Positions 39,084 to 47,745 of a DNA stretch of 62,146 bases are shown piece by piece. The notes under the pieces were generated by a model. The model had not been told where the DNA came from. It saw only the letters and a program-made list of their open reading frames with translations, and did not search any database. A program made the translations under genes and the position numbers. Source of the DNA: Rhodococcus sp. HM1 (GTDB lineage: Bacteria > Actinomycetota > Actinomycetes > Mycobacteriales > Mycobacteriaceae); assembly GCF_023218075.1 (NCBI RefSeq), contig NZ_JALPTB010000041.1:1-62146 (forward strand), given 5' to 3'. Numbering within the stretch: position 1 is the stretch's first letter; each line of letters begins with the position of its first letter.

Positions 39084-40360
39084 GGGATCTGCACCTCGCT
39101 TCCACGGACGAGCGGGCCGAGGATGAACGTGAGCGCCGGGTTCAGCGCTGCGCCGGCCTCGTCGAGTGAGGCGGGGACAGTCGCCTCGGCCACACCGAGT
39201 GCGTCCTCGAGCAGACTCAGCGGTTCGGCTTCCTCGGGGCCGCCGACGATTCGCTTCGGCGCGTCGTAGGTGCCGTTGCCGGGACTGTTGCATTCGAGGC
39301 CGGTGAGCGGACCGTATACCGGGCAGTCCGCCGACGTGTACGGCATCGGATCGGCGAAGGACGGCACCGCGGTGATGTTGAACCGCCCGCTGGCGAAGAC
39401 CCGAGCGCCGGCGTTGCCGAACAGTCCGGCGTTCTCGAGGGTTTCGTACAGGCCGCTCGGATTGGCGGCGGTCGTCGCGAGGATCGTCCCGATCGAGTCG
39501 GTGACGGTGATCATCGCGTCCCGGCGCTCACCGGCGAATCCGTCGACCGAGGCGGCGAGCAGCGTCGCCGCGCCGAAGGCATCGGCCAGCCGGTCACGGT
39601 TCTCGACGATCGCACCGGAGACCTCGGCCGCGGACGCGACCATGCCGACGATGTCCGGGGTGGCGGCCGACAGCGACCGCATCACCTCCACGAACTGCGG
39701 TGTGGTGTCGAGGAATTCGGCTGCGGCCGGGGCCATCTGATCGCTGACCGCGGCGAACCGGTCGATCGTGCGGCCGATGGTCTCGCCGTTGCCGTCGAGT
39801 GCGCTGCTCAGGGCGCTCAGAGCGACGGAGAGCTGGTCGGGGCGCATGTCGTCGAGCACGCCGGCCATATTCGTGAACACGTCGTACATCGCAACGGCTT
39901 CCGGGCCGGAATCGACCGCGATCGTCTCGACCTGCCCGAGCGTGCCGACGCCGGACGCCGCGGTGGTCTCGATGCCGTCCGGGCTGCCGGCCGGATCGTC
40001 GACCGGGTCGACGAGTTCGACGTAGATGTCACCGAAGAACGTGCGGGGCACGACCCGGGCGAGCACCGACGACGGCACGAGTTCCGCAGCAGCGGAGTCG
40101 ATCGCCAAGCGCACCTGGGATTCGGCCGAACCGGCCTCGACGGAAGCGATCCGCCCGATCTCTACGCCGTGGTACCGCACGGGTGCGCCCCCGTTGACGA
40201 GACCGACGGCCGCGGGCACCTCGACGAAGACGTCGTTCGTGTCCTCGAAGGTTCCCGTTCCGCGCAGCACCATGCCCACCGCGACGGCCAGCGCCGCACA
40301 GACGCTGACCGCTCCGACGAGGACGTACCTGGTCTTTTCACGTGATGTGGGTCGATCCAC
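39080..40360 (-). CDS. mceA: Mce-family protein MceA
   Basis: The first Mce subunit has 426 residues: membrane helix about 12-34, MCE domain about 42-120 with V-R-Y-H-G-V-E-I-G-R-I and a F-F-G-D-I-Y-V-E-L-V strand, helical tunnel region, and a longer C-terminal tail that ends V-R-G-S-E-V-Q-I-P. It starts 1 bp after the yrbEB stop. In characterised systems MceA to MceF form a heterohexamer with a lipid-conducting channel. Confidence 0.92.
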   Translation of the reverse strand: MDRPTSREKTRYVLVGAVSVCAALAVAVGMVLRGTGTFEDTNDVFVEVPAAVGLVNGGAPVRYHGVEIGRIASVEAGSAESQVRLAIDSAAAELVPSSVLARVVPRTFFGDIYVELVDPVDDPAGSPDGIETTAASGVGTLGQVETIAVDSGPEAVAMYDVFTNMAGVLDDMRPDQLSVALSALSSALDGNGETIGRTIDRFAAVSDQMAPAAAEFLDTTPQFVEVMRSLSAATPDIVGMVASAAEVSGAIVENRDRLADAFGAATLLAASVDGFAGERRDAMITVTDSIGTILATTAANPSGLYETLENAGLFGNAGARVFASGRFNITAVPSFADPMPYTSADCPVYGPLTGLECNSPGNGTYDAPKRIVGGPEEAEPLSLLEDALGVAEATVPASLDEAGAALNPALTFILGPLVRGSEVQIP

Positions 40361-40361
40361 G

Positions 40362-41216
40362 TCACACCCCCATTCCGGGAACTTCGGGAACCAGACCCCA
40401 CAGCGCGAACGTCAGCAACACGTCGAGGACACCGATCGACAGGATCGCGGTGCGCAGGGCACGGCCGGCCGCGGCACCCACACCCGCCGGACCACCCGAC
40501 GCGTAGTACCCGTAGGCGCAGTGCACGAGGCTGACGACCATCGCGAAAACCATGGCCTTGATTCCGGAGTACAGCAGGTCCTGGGGTGTCAGGACCAGAT
40601 GAAAGAAGTAGTCGTACGTGCCGGCTGATGCGCCGTTGAACACGACGACGACGAGGCGCGTCGACAGGTAGCTGGCGAGCAGGCCGATCATGTAGATCGG
40701 GATGACGCAGACCATCGCGGCGAGCGTGCGGGTGGCCGCGAGGAACGGTATCGACTTGATGGCCATCGAGTCGAGTGCGTCGATCTCGTCGGAGATCCGC
40801 ATCGCACCGATCTGCGCGGTGAAGCCGACACCGACCTTCGCCGACAACGCGATCGCCACGACCACGGGCGCGAGTTCGCGGGTGTTCGCGACCGCCGACA
40901 GCATGCCCGACATCGTCGTCATGCCGACGAGTTCGAGGCCGCGCTGCGTTTCGACACCGAGCATCATGGCTGCGGCCAGCGACATCGCGAACACGATGCC
41001 GATCGTGCCGCCACCGGACAGCAAGGACTGGGTACCGAAGCTGACCTCGCTGATCTGTGCGATCACATGCTTGCGGAACTTGCTGAGCGCGTACGGAATG
41101 GACGCGATCGTGCGGAAGTAGAACGAAACGTGCATGCCGAGCGTGGCGAGATTGTCGCCGACGCGGTGAACCGCGCGGGTCGCGGTGTGGACAGGTTCTC
41201 GGGCGGTCAGGGTCAA
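40362..41216 (-). CDS. yrbEB: YrbE/MlaE-type permease, second subunit (YrbEB)
   Basis: The 284 residues have five to six membrane helices and the MlaE-family core with S-F-G-T-Q-S-L-L-S-G-G-G, the E-T-Q-R-G-L-E-L-V-G-M motif and a M-R-I-S-D-E-I-D-A-L coupling helix for the ATPase MceG, which is not encoded in this window. The TTG start overlaps the yrbEA stop (TTGA). Confidence 0.92.
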   Translation of the reverse strand: MTLTAREPVHTATRAVHRVGDNLATLGMHVSFYFRTIASIPYALSKFRKHVIAQISEVSFGTQSLLSGGGTIGIVFAMSLAAAMMLGVETQRGLELVGMTTMSGMLSAVANTRELAPVVVAIALSAKVGVGFTAQIGAMRISDEIDALDSMAIKSIPFLAATRTLAAMVCVIPIYMIGLLASYLSTRLVVVVFNGASAGTYDYFFHLVLTPQDLLYSGIKAMVFAMVVSLVHCAYGYYASGGPAGVGAAAGRALRTAILSIGVLDVLLTFALWGLVPEVPGMGV

Positions 41217-42025
41217 CGGAATTCACCCACCGCCGGAACGATGACCGTGTACAGCGCCGAGAGCGCGGTGTTGACGATGAACACGAGCGCGAACGCGATG
41301 ACGACCGCTTCGTTGACCGCGTCGGCGACACCGCGCGGGCCGCCCTTGGTGTGCAGTCCCTTGAACGTCGCGACGAGCGCGGAGAGCAGACCGAACACGG
41401 CCGACTTGACCAGTGCCATAACGAAATCCGCGGGACGGCCGTATTCGGCGAAGGTCGCCATGAACGTACCGGCGGGAAGATGCTGGACGTAGATGTGGTA
41501 GAGCCAGCAGGCGCCGACACCACCGAGCGTGACGATCGAGCACAGCGCGAGCGAGACCACGACGGCACCGACGAGACGGGGCGCGACGAGGCGCTCGAGG
41601 ACGTCGAGACCCATGACCTCCATCGCGTCGATCTCCTCGCGGATCTTGCGCGAGCCGAGATCGGTGCAGATCGCCGAGCCCGCCACACCGGCGAGCATGA
41701 GCGCGCACACGAGGGCGGAGGCCTGGCCGACGATGATGAAGGCGACGACGGCGCCGGAGTAGCCACCGGCACCGATCCGGCCGGCGAGTTCGCCGACCGA
41801 CACTGCGATGAACACGCCGACCGGAATCATCAGCAGCAGCGACGGTCCCGTGCACACGCGCCCGATGAAGAGCGTCTGGGTCACCGTCTCGTACAGCGAC
41901 AGCCGGCGTCGCAGCACGGCGACGGCGAGAACGACCAGCGACTGCACGGCGAATCCGATGAGGAAACCCCCCTCGGTCGCGACGTCGCGAACCGGCCCAC
42001 GAGGAGCCGGCAATTCATAGGTCAT
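41213..42025 (-). CDS. yrbEA: YrbE/MlaE-type permease, first subunit (YrbEA)
   Basis: The 270-residue membrane protein opens the operon. MlaE-family features include F-I-G-R-V-C-T-G-P-S-L-L-L-M-I-P and the K-I-R-E-E-I-D-A-M-E-V-M-G-L coupling helix. With YrbEB it forms the inner-membrane permease of an Mce lipid importer. The upstream 313 bp should hold the operon promoter. Confidence 0.92.
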   Translation of the reverse strand: MTYELPAPRGPVRDVATEGGFLIGFAVQSLVVLAVAVLRRRLSLYETVTQTLFIGRVCTGPSLLLMIPVGVFIAVSVGELAGRIGAGGYSGAVVAFIIVGQASALVCALMLAGVAGSAICTDLGSRKIREEIDAMEVMGLDVLERLVAPRLVGAVVVSLALCSIVTLGGVGACWLYHIYVQHLPAGTFMATFAEYGRPADFVMALVKSAVFGLLSALVATFKGLHTKGGPRGVADAVNEAVVIAFALVFIVNTALSALYTVIVPAVGEFR

Positions 42026-42338
42026 CTACTGCATCCCTTCGGTTTTCACACAGGGGTGGCTCCGTCGATCGGGTACGGAAGCAGACGTCGATTCAGGGTG
42101 AAGTGTGACATACCCACCGACGCTGGGCAAGATCTAAGTGAACCGCGATTCTCATCGGACGGAGCGGGTGTGCCCATGGAAGCCAAGACGTACCGCACCG
42201 CTCACAACCTGGGAATATCTGTTTTCCGTCAGCGCTTTTCGCCGAGCGGCGGACGTTGCCTACGATGCACCGATCGGACGGTTAGGAGAACGCCGATACT
42301 GCCCGCCGCACCGCGCAGGCAGCCCGTCGCACAGGCGA
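42026..42338. promoter_or_regulatory. 313 bp gap upstream of yrbEA
   Basis: No gene is evident. The region lies between the 3' end of a small membrane-protein gene and yrbEA, both on the minus strand, and its sequence is less GC-rich than the genes. I cannot name a specific -10 element with confidence. Confidence 0.4.
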
Positions 42339-42563
42339 CTAGGTCATGCACACGTTCGAGAACGTCAGCACCGGCCAGCAGACGATGGAACCGAGGAACG
42401 AGATCACCAGGTCGACACCCTCCATGTCGGAGAGATGCGAGGTGTGGGTGAGCGTCCAGACGACACCGATCAGGCCGTAGGGAATGGCGACCGGGACGAC
42501 GAGACCGATGAACTCGGCGACGGACATCTCGTAGGACAGGACTTTGCGTGCGACATCGAGCAC
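42339..42563 (-). CDS. 74-residue membrane protein upstream of the mce operon
   Basis: GTG 42563 is preceded by AGGAG with 8 nt spacing. The protein has two hydrophobic segments (about 16-35 and 48-68) and an acidic turn with H-T-S-H-L-S-D-M-E-G. I do not recognise a family. It is on the same strand as the mce operon, 313 bp upstream, and could share its regulation by the divergent double-TetR protein. Confidence 0.6.
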   Translation of the reverse strand: MLDVARKVLSYEMSVAEFIGLVVPVAIPYGLIGVVWTLTHTSHLSDMEGVDLVISFLGSIVCWPVLTFSNVCMT

Positions 42564-42962
42564 CGATCGGACTCCTGAACGATGGGCGGACAGTAGGTCG
42601 GGACGCCGGGTGTCCCCTGCAGCGCATCCATGCCCTACCCCCTCGGATGTGCATCCGTTGCAGATCCGGATGCGACGGACGCGGAGGAGGCTATCACCAC
42701 CCAGCCGCAGAACTTCCACTTTTGTGAACAATCATTCCGCAGGAGTTGTTCGTTGGTCGGGCATCCCTCTTCGCGAGTAATTCCTGCTCACAGCAGTGCA
42801 GGCCGAAAGACCCTGTAACGGGAACGGGGCGAGGCCGAATATATGTGGACAGCGATTCGCAATCGTGGAATTGGCATATGCTCTCACGGAGCGACACACC
42901 CCCAGCGAGCGTCATCCGGGCAACACCGACAGGGCAAACCGAGCGAACAGAGGCAGGTGCGC
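42564..42962. promoter_or_regulatory. 399 bp divergent promoter region between the small membrane protein and the double-TetR gene
   Basis: Contains CGGATG-TG-CATCCG (42644-42657), closely followed by ATCCGGAT, and GCATATGC (42874-42881). These palindromes are candidates for TetR-type binding. The segment 42700-42900 is AT-richer than the surroundings. No gene is evident. Confidence 0.45.
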
Positions 42963-44189
42963 GTGGTCAGCAAGACTTCCTCCCCCCGGGTCGAGCGCCG
43001 GTCGCGGCCGAAGGACCGTCGCGACCGGATTGCGACCGCTGCCGCGATCGCCTTCGCCGAGCGCGGCTACCACGGGGTGAGCGTCGAGGACATCGCCGCC
43101 GAAGTGGGAATCACCAAATCCGCTCTCTATCGCCACTTTCCGGGAAAGTACGCGCTCTTCCTCAACTCGGCCCTGATCCTCCTCGACGCACTCGAAGCCG
43201 CACTCGAGCAATCGTCGGATCCGCTCCCGGGCAGCGCCTACGATCAGCTCCGCGCACATCTGTCCGCGATCATCGGCACCACGATCACGCATCGCCGCAC
43301 CGCGGGCATCTACCGGTGGAAACGCCGGTACCTGCAGAAGGAGGACCGGCTGCCCATCCGCACGCGATCGTGGGAGGTGAACCGCGTCATCCGCGAATGC
43401 GTCATGCGGATCCGGCCGGAGCTGTCCGACCGGGACGCCTTCGTCACCGTCGCCGCGATGCTCAGTGTGATCGGGAGCATCACTGCGCACAGCCTCGTGC
43501 TCTCCCCGCGACGCACCGAGCAACTCCTGCTCGGCGCATGCACCGCGATCGCCGAATGCGACGCCGGCTCGTCCGGCACGAGCGTGACCGTTCCCGCGGC
43601 CGTCCCCGAGCCGGCCGCGGTGAACAACATGCGTGAGGATCTGCTGCGGGCCTCGGTCCATCTCTTCCACGATCGGGGGTACGCCGAGATCGGGGTCGAG
43701 GAGATCGCCGCCGCGGTCGGCCTGCCGGCGTCCGGGGTGTACCGCTACTACCCGTCGAAGGCCGACATTCTCGCGGCCGCGTTCTACCGTGCCATCGACG
43801 GGCTCGAAGCGGCGGTCGCCGAGAAACTGCGCACCGCCTCCGATCCGGTCGACGCGGTGCGGGCACTGACCGCGGTGTACGTGGAACTGTCGTTCTCGCA
43901 ACGAGAGCTGATGTCCGTGTACTTTGCGGAGCTGGTCCACGTCGCACCCGGCCCCCGCGCGGACCTGCGGCTGCGGCAACGCTCGAACATCGAGCAGTGG
44001 GCGGCCCTCCTCCGCGAAGTCCGCCCGGGTCTGTCCGTCGTCGAATCACGGTTCCTGATGTACGGGGCGCTCAACCTGGTGTCCGATCTCGGCGTGTTCC
44101 TCGGGCCCGCCGCCGCACAGCAGGAAGCACCGCGCATCCACAATCTGATGATGATCACCCTGCTCGGTTCGAACGTCCCGGAGGAATAG
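42963..44189 (+). CDS. double-TetR regulator of Mce3R type
   Basis: One chain of 408 residues holds two TetR modules. The first HTH is near 20-65 (A-F-A-E-R-G-Y-H-G-V-S-V-E-D-I-A-A-E-V-G-I-T-K-S-A-L-Y-R-H-F) and the second near 225-270 (L-F-H-D-R-G-Y-A-E-I-G-V-E-E-I-A-A-A-V-G with V-Y-R-Y-Y). Mce3R of Mycobacterium tuberculosis has this rare tandem build, a length of about 406 and the same divergent position next to an mce operon. GTG 42963 is taken as start; an in-frame GTG at 42957 is also possible. It probably represses the mce operon. Confidence 0.85.
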   Translation: MVSKTSSPRVERRSRPKDRRDRIATAAAIAFAERGYHGVSVEDIAAEVGITKSALYRHFPGKYALFLNSALILLDALEAALEQSSDPLPGSAYDQLRAHLSAIIGTTITHRRTAGIYRWKRRYLQKEDRLPIRTRSWEVNRVIRECVMRIRPELSDRDAFVTVAAMLSVIGSITAHSLVLSPRRTEQLLLGACTAIAECDAGSSGTSVTVPAAVPEPAAVNNMREDLLRASVHLFHDRGYAEIGVEEIAAAVGLPASGVYRYYPSKADILAAAFYRAIDGLEAAVAEKLRTASDPVDAVRALTAVYVELSFSQRELMSVYFAELVHVAPGPRADLRLRQRSNIEQWAALLREVRPGLSVVESRFLMYGALNLVSDLGVFLGPAAAQQEAPRIHNLMMITLLGSNVPEE

Positions 44190-44191
44190 GC

Positions 44192-44854
44192 ATGGCACGC
44201 ATCGCAATCGTCGGCGGACACGGGAAGGTGGCCCTGCACCTCGAACGGCTCCTGGCCGAGGCGGGGCACGAGACCACTGCTCTCATCCGCAATCCCGACC
44301 ACGCCGACGATGTACGCGCAGCCGGCGGCAACCCGCTGGTCGCCGACGTGGAGCACCTCGACGTCACGGCGCTCGCCGATCTGCTGCGCGGTCACGATGC
44401 GGTGGTGTGGTCTGCGGGCGCGGGCGGCGGCAACCCGGCGCGCACCTACGCGGTGGACCGCGATGCCGCGATCGCCTCGATGACCGCGGCGCAGCAGGCG
44501 GGTGTGCGGCGCTACGTGATGGTGTCCTATTTCGGGGCCGGACCGGACCACGGCGTCGCCGAGGACAACAGCTTCTTCCCGTACGCGGAGGCGAAGGCGG
44601 CCGCCGACGCCCATCTGCGTGGCACCGACCTGGACTGGACCATCCTGGGTCCGGGGTCGCTGACGTCCGATCCGCCGACCGGGCTGATCGACACGGGTTC
44701 GGCCGCGGCCGGGGGCACGGTGAGCCGGGCCGACGTCGCAGCGGTCGCCGCCGCGGTGCTCGACCGTCCCGCGACGGTGCACCGCACCATCGAGTTCAAC
44801 AACGGTCTGACACCGATCTCCGCGTTCCTCGACGCTCTCGGCACGAATTCGTGA
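44192..44854 (+). CDS. NAD(P)-binding atypical SDR protein
   Basis: The 220 residues start with the Rossmann motif I-V-G-G-H-G-K-V (about 6-13) and later show V-M-V-S-Y-F-G and D-W-T-I-L-G-P-G, as in the NmrA/HSCARG and YwnB-like atypical SDR proteins that bind NAD(P) and may act as redox sensors or isomerases. It lies 2 nt after the double-TetR stop with GGAGGAA spanning the junction, so the two are cotranslated. Confidence 0.8.
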   Translation: MARIAIVGGHGKVALHLERLLAEAGHETTALIRNPDHADDVRAAGGNPLVADVEHLDVTALADLLRGHDAVVWSAGAGGGNPARTYAVDRDAAIASMTAAQQAGVRRYVMVSYFGAGPDHGVAEDNSFFPYAEAKAAADAHLRGTDLDWTILGPGSLTSDPPTGLIDTGSAAAGGTVSRADVAAVAAAVLDRPATVHRTIEFNNGLTPISAFLDALGTNS

Positions 44855-44856
44855 AC

Positions 44857-44885
44857 CCGCGATCGCGGTAGCGCCACCGGCGCTA
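44857..44885 (+). terminator. tandem small palindromes after the SDR gene
   Basis: CCGCGATCGCGG (44857-44868) is followed by TAGCGCC-ACC-GGCGCTA (44869-44885). The second can form a 7 bp hairpin and is a weak terminator candidate. Confidence 0.35.
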
Positions 44886-44934
44886 GATTCCCCCGTAGTT
44901 CGCGACCGCACACACGGCGACGGGGGCACGGCCG

Positions 44935-45741
44935 ATGGAGGCATCCGATGAGACCTGGGATTCGGGCATGGCCTGCATGCGGCTCGGGTCGGGTGCGCCG
45001 TTGGTGCTGTTACCGGGCCTGAGCTCTGATCATCGGGGGCCGGAGGGATTCGACCGCAAGGCGCAGCTCGGTGCGATGGCTCCGTACGCCGCACACCGGG
45101 AGGTGTGGTGGGTCAACCGGCTGACGGGCCTGGCCGCGGGCACCACGATCGCGGACCTGGCTCGTGCCTACGCCACCGCGCTACGTGCCAGGTTCGACGT
45201 GCCCGTCGACGTGATGGGCACCTCCACCGGTGGGAGCATCGCGCTCCAGCTCGCCGCGGACCACCCGGACGTGGTGCGCCGGCTCGTCCTGATCTCCTCG
45301 GCACATCGGCTCGGCCCCGGGCGTCGGGTCCAGCGGGATGCGGCCGCGGAGGTACGGGCGGGTCGTCCACGCCGCGCGATGGCCGGGCTCGCCGCCGCGA
45401 CCGCCGCGCACGGCTGGTCGCGACGTCTGCTGTGGATCGCCGGCTGGCTGCTCGAACCCGCCATGCGCGGGCGCGGGCACGACGGACACAGTTACGACGA
45501 CATGCTGATCGTCATCGATGCCGAGGACCGCTTCGACCTGTCGGACCGGCTCGCCGACATCCGGTGCCCGGTGCTGGTCGTCGGCGGCGACCGCGACGGC
45601 TTCTACAGCCCGGATCTCTTCGCGAAGACCGCGGACGGCGTCGCGAACGGACAGCTGGCGCTTTACCCCGGGGTCGGGCACGTGGGTGTCGTGCGCATCA
45701 GGCAGCTGCCCGGCGACGTGCTGGACTTTCTCGACCCCTGA
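44935..45741 (+). CDS. alpha/beta hydrolase
   Basis: The 268 residues contain L-V-L-L-P-G-L-S-S-D-H (oxyanion strand), the nucleophile elbow G-T-S-T-G-G-S with an intact Ser, an Asp in V-V-G-G-D-R-D and the catalytic His in G-V-G-H-V-G. It is a typical soluble esterase or lipase-like hydrolase; its position near the mce regulator is the only clue to a lipid or ester substrate. A later in-frame ATG is possible because the ribosome site is weak. Confidence 0.82.
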   Translation: MEASDETWDSGMACMRLGSGAPLVLLPGLSSDHRGPEGFDRKAQLGAMAPYAAHREVWWVNRLTGLAAGTTIADLARAYATALRARFDVPVDVMGTSTGGSIALQLAADHPDVVRRLVLISSAHRLGPGRRVQRDAAAEVRAGRPRRAMAGLAAATAAHGWSRRLLWIAGWLLEPAMRGRGHDGHSYDDMLIVIDAEDRFDLSDRLADIRCPVLVVGGDRDGFYSPDLFAKTADGVANGQLALYPGVGHVGVVRIRQLPGDVLDFLDP

Positions 45742-45774
45742 GACGGTCCCGAAAGCACTGGAAATCCCTGGAAG

Positions 45775-45811
45775 CCGAATGCCGCACCGGCGCGGCCGGT
45801 GCGGCATTCGG
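45775..45811. terminator. 17 bp perfect hairpin between convergent genes
   Basis: Arms 45775-45791 and 45795-45811 with a 3 nt loop, centred between the hydrolase stop (45741) and the minus-strand monooxygenase stop (45822). It can act in both directions. Confidence 0.8.
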
Positions 45812-45821
45812 GTGTGGTCGG

Positions 45822-47741
45822 TCAGGCCTGCGGGGTGAGCTCCGCGACCCGGACCGGGGAGGTGTCCGCCGCAGCAGCCACGGCCTCCTCGAACTCGCGG
45901 CGTCCGACCTGCGAACCGAGCACCAGGGCGAGCCGGGCGAGGAAGCCTTCGCGGTCGGACTCGTCGGCCTGGTCGATCGCGGCGGACAGGCCCAGCCACA
46001 CGTTCTCGCGGCGCGCCTCGTCCTCGGTGACGGCCTCGGCGGGACGTGCCGGAACGGCCGGACCGTCGGGGGCGGTGCCGGAACGCAGGGCGGCGGCGAC
46101 ACCGGACAGCTCGGCCACCGGGACGCGGCAGAGCAGCAGTCCGTCGGGGCGGATCACGAACGCCTCACCGGCGGTCGCGCCGAGAGCCTCGATCAGATCC
46201 GGTGCGTCGAGCACCGTCGCCTCGGCCGGGGCGGTCTCGACCGCACCGCCGACGAGGACGGCCCGCACGCTCTCCGGGGACAGTGCCGCACCGAGCTCGG
46301 CCGCTGCGGCCACCAGGGCCGAGCTGCCGTCGGCGTCGAGGCCGACACCGAGCACCGCGAAACCGGTACCGCGAACCACGTTCAGCGACGAGTCCTCCGT
46401 GCCGGTCGCGGTGACGACGCGCACCTTCCGGTCGTCCACCGGGTCGCCCGGCAGCACACCGGTGACGCCCGCGGCGACGGGCCAGGTCAGCGGGGACAGC
46501 CGCGCGTGCGTCGCGCTGGACTGCCGCGGGTTGATGAGGTGCCCGAACTCGGGACGGTGCACCGCGAGGGCCAGCACGGCATCGCGGGTCGTGCGGTAGC
46601 CGTGACTGCCGGGCGACATGATGAGCGTGGACTTGCCGGCGTTCGCGACGTTCTGTTCCCAGGCGTGGTGCCGCTCGGCCGAGTACGCCCGGAGCAGTGC
46701 CGGCTCGGCGTTGCCGTGGATCACGGCGGCGAGCTGCCAGGCGAGGGTTTCGGCGTCCTCCATGCCGGAGTTGAGCCCGCGCACGCCGAAGATCGGCACG
46801 AGGTGCGCGGCGTCGCCGGCGAAGAGGATGCGGTCGTGGGTGAAGTCGCGCAGGGCCAGCGCACGGGCGTTGTAGAACCCGTGCCACTCGAGCGTCCACG
46901 GCAGGTCGTTCTGCAGCCAGTCCAGGTGCTTGGTGATCCGCGCCCGGATCGCGTCTTCCTGGGTCTCGATCTCGGCGTCCTCGGACGGGTCGAGCTGGTA
47001 GTCGATGCGCCAGATGTTCTTGGGCTGCTTGTGCATGATGATCGTCGAGCCGGGGTTGCTCGGCGGGTCGAACCAGACCATGCGCTCGGCGGGCAGCTCG
47101 GACTCCCAGTGGATGTCCGCGATGACGTAGCGGCCCTCGTAGTTGGTGCCCTCGAGACGCAACCCGGCGAGTTCACGCATGCGGCTGCGTCCACCGTCCG
47201 CGGCGACGACCCAGCGGGCGCGCAGGTGGCGCTTGCCGTCGGCGGTGTCGACCTCGAGGGTGACCTCGTCCTCGCCGCGCAGGATGCCGGCGATGCTCGC
47301 CGACCAGTACAGGGTGATCAGCGGGTTCTGCTCGATGGTGTCGACGACGATCTGCTCGTACTCCGACTGGGAGACGTTGATCATCGGCGGGCGCACGTCG
47401 AAATCGCGCAGCGGCATCTTGAACTGCAGGACCTGCTGGTCGCGGTAGAAGCTGCGGCCGCCGACCCACGGCAGCACGATCTTCTCGAGCTCCTCGCCGA
47501 AGCCGAGACGGGCCGCGGCCTCGAGGCTGTGGCGGGAGATGCAGATCGCGCGGCTGCCGAAGGAAACCTGATCGGCGGCCTCGATGACGGTGACCGGGAT
47601 GCCGCGCTGGGCCAGGCCGAGTGCCGTGGCCATGCCGACGGGGCCGGCACCCACGACGACGACGGGCAGCGCGTCGTCGGTGGGTTCCATCGACGCGAAC
47701 GAGGATGCGGGGTACTTGCGTGGCTGGTAGTAGGTCGACAC
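45822..47741 (-). CDS. class A FAD-dependent aromatic monooxygenase
   Basis: The 639 residues show V-V-G-A-G-P-V-G (about 29-36), a DG-type motif in A-A-D-G-G-R-S and the F-A-G-D-A-A-H-L FAD motif (about 312-320). The C-terminal third is a thioredoxin-like extension, as in phenol hydroxylase and MhpA-type enzymes. It probably hydroxylates a phenolic acid with NAD(P)H and O2. The MHS permease gene starts the pair 4 bp upstream and a LysR gene precedes both. The exact substrate cannot be read from sequence. Confidence 0.85.
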   Translation of the reverse strand: MSTYYQPRKYPASSFASMEPTDDALPVVVVGAGPVGMATALGLAQRGIPVTVIEAADQVSFGSRAICISRHSLEAAARLGFGEELEKIVLPWVGGRSFYRDQQVLQFKMPLRDFDVRPPMINVSQSEYEQIVVDTIEQNPLITLYWSASIAGILRGEDEVTLEVDTADGKRHLRARWVVAADGGRSRMRELAGLRLEGTNYEGRYVIADIHWESELPAERMVWFDPPSNPGSTIIMHKQPKNIWRIDYQLDPSEDAEIETQEDAIRARITKHLDWLQNDLPWTLEWHGFYNARALALRDFTHDRILFAGDAAHLVPIFGVRGLNSGMEDAETLAWQLAAVIHGNAEPALLRAYSAERHHAWEQNVANAGKSTLIMSPGSHGYRTTRDAVLALAVHRPEFGHLINPRQSSATHARLSPLTWPVAAGVTGVLPGDPVDDRKVRVVTATGTEDSSLNVVRGTGFAVLGVGLDADGSSALVAAAAELGAALSPESVRAVLVGGAVETAPAEATVLDAPDLIEALGATAGEAFVIRPDGLLLCRVPVAELSGVAAALRSGTAPDGPAVPARPAEAVTEDEARRENVWLGLSAAIDQADESDREGFLARLALVLGSQVGRREFEEAVAAAADTSPVRVAELTPQA

Positions 47742-47745
47742 GAGG

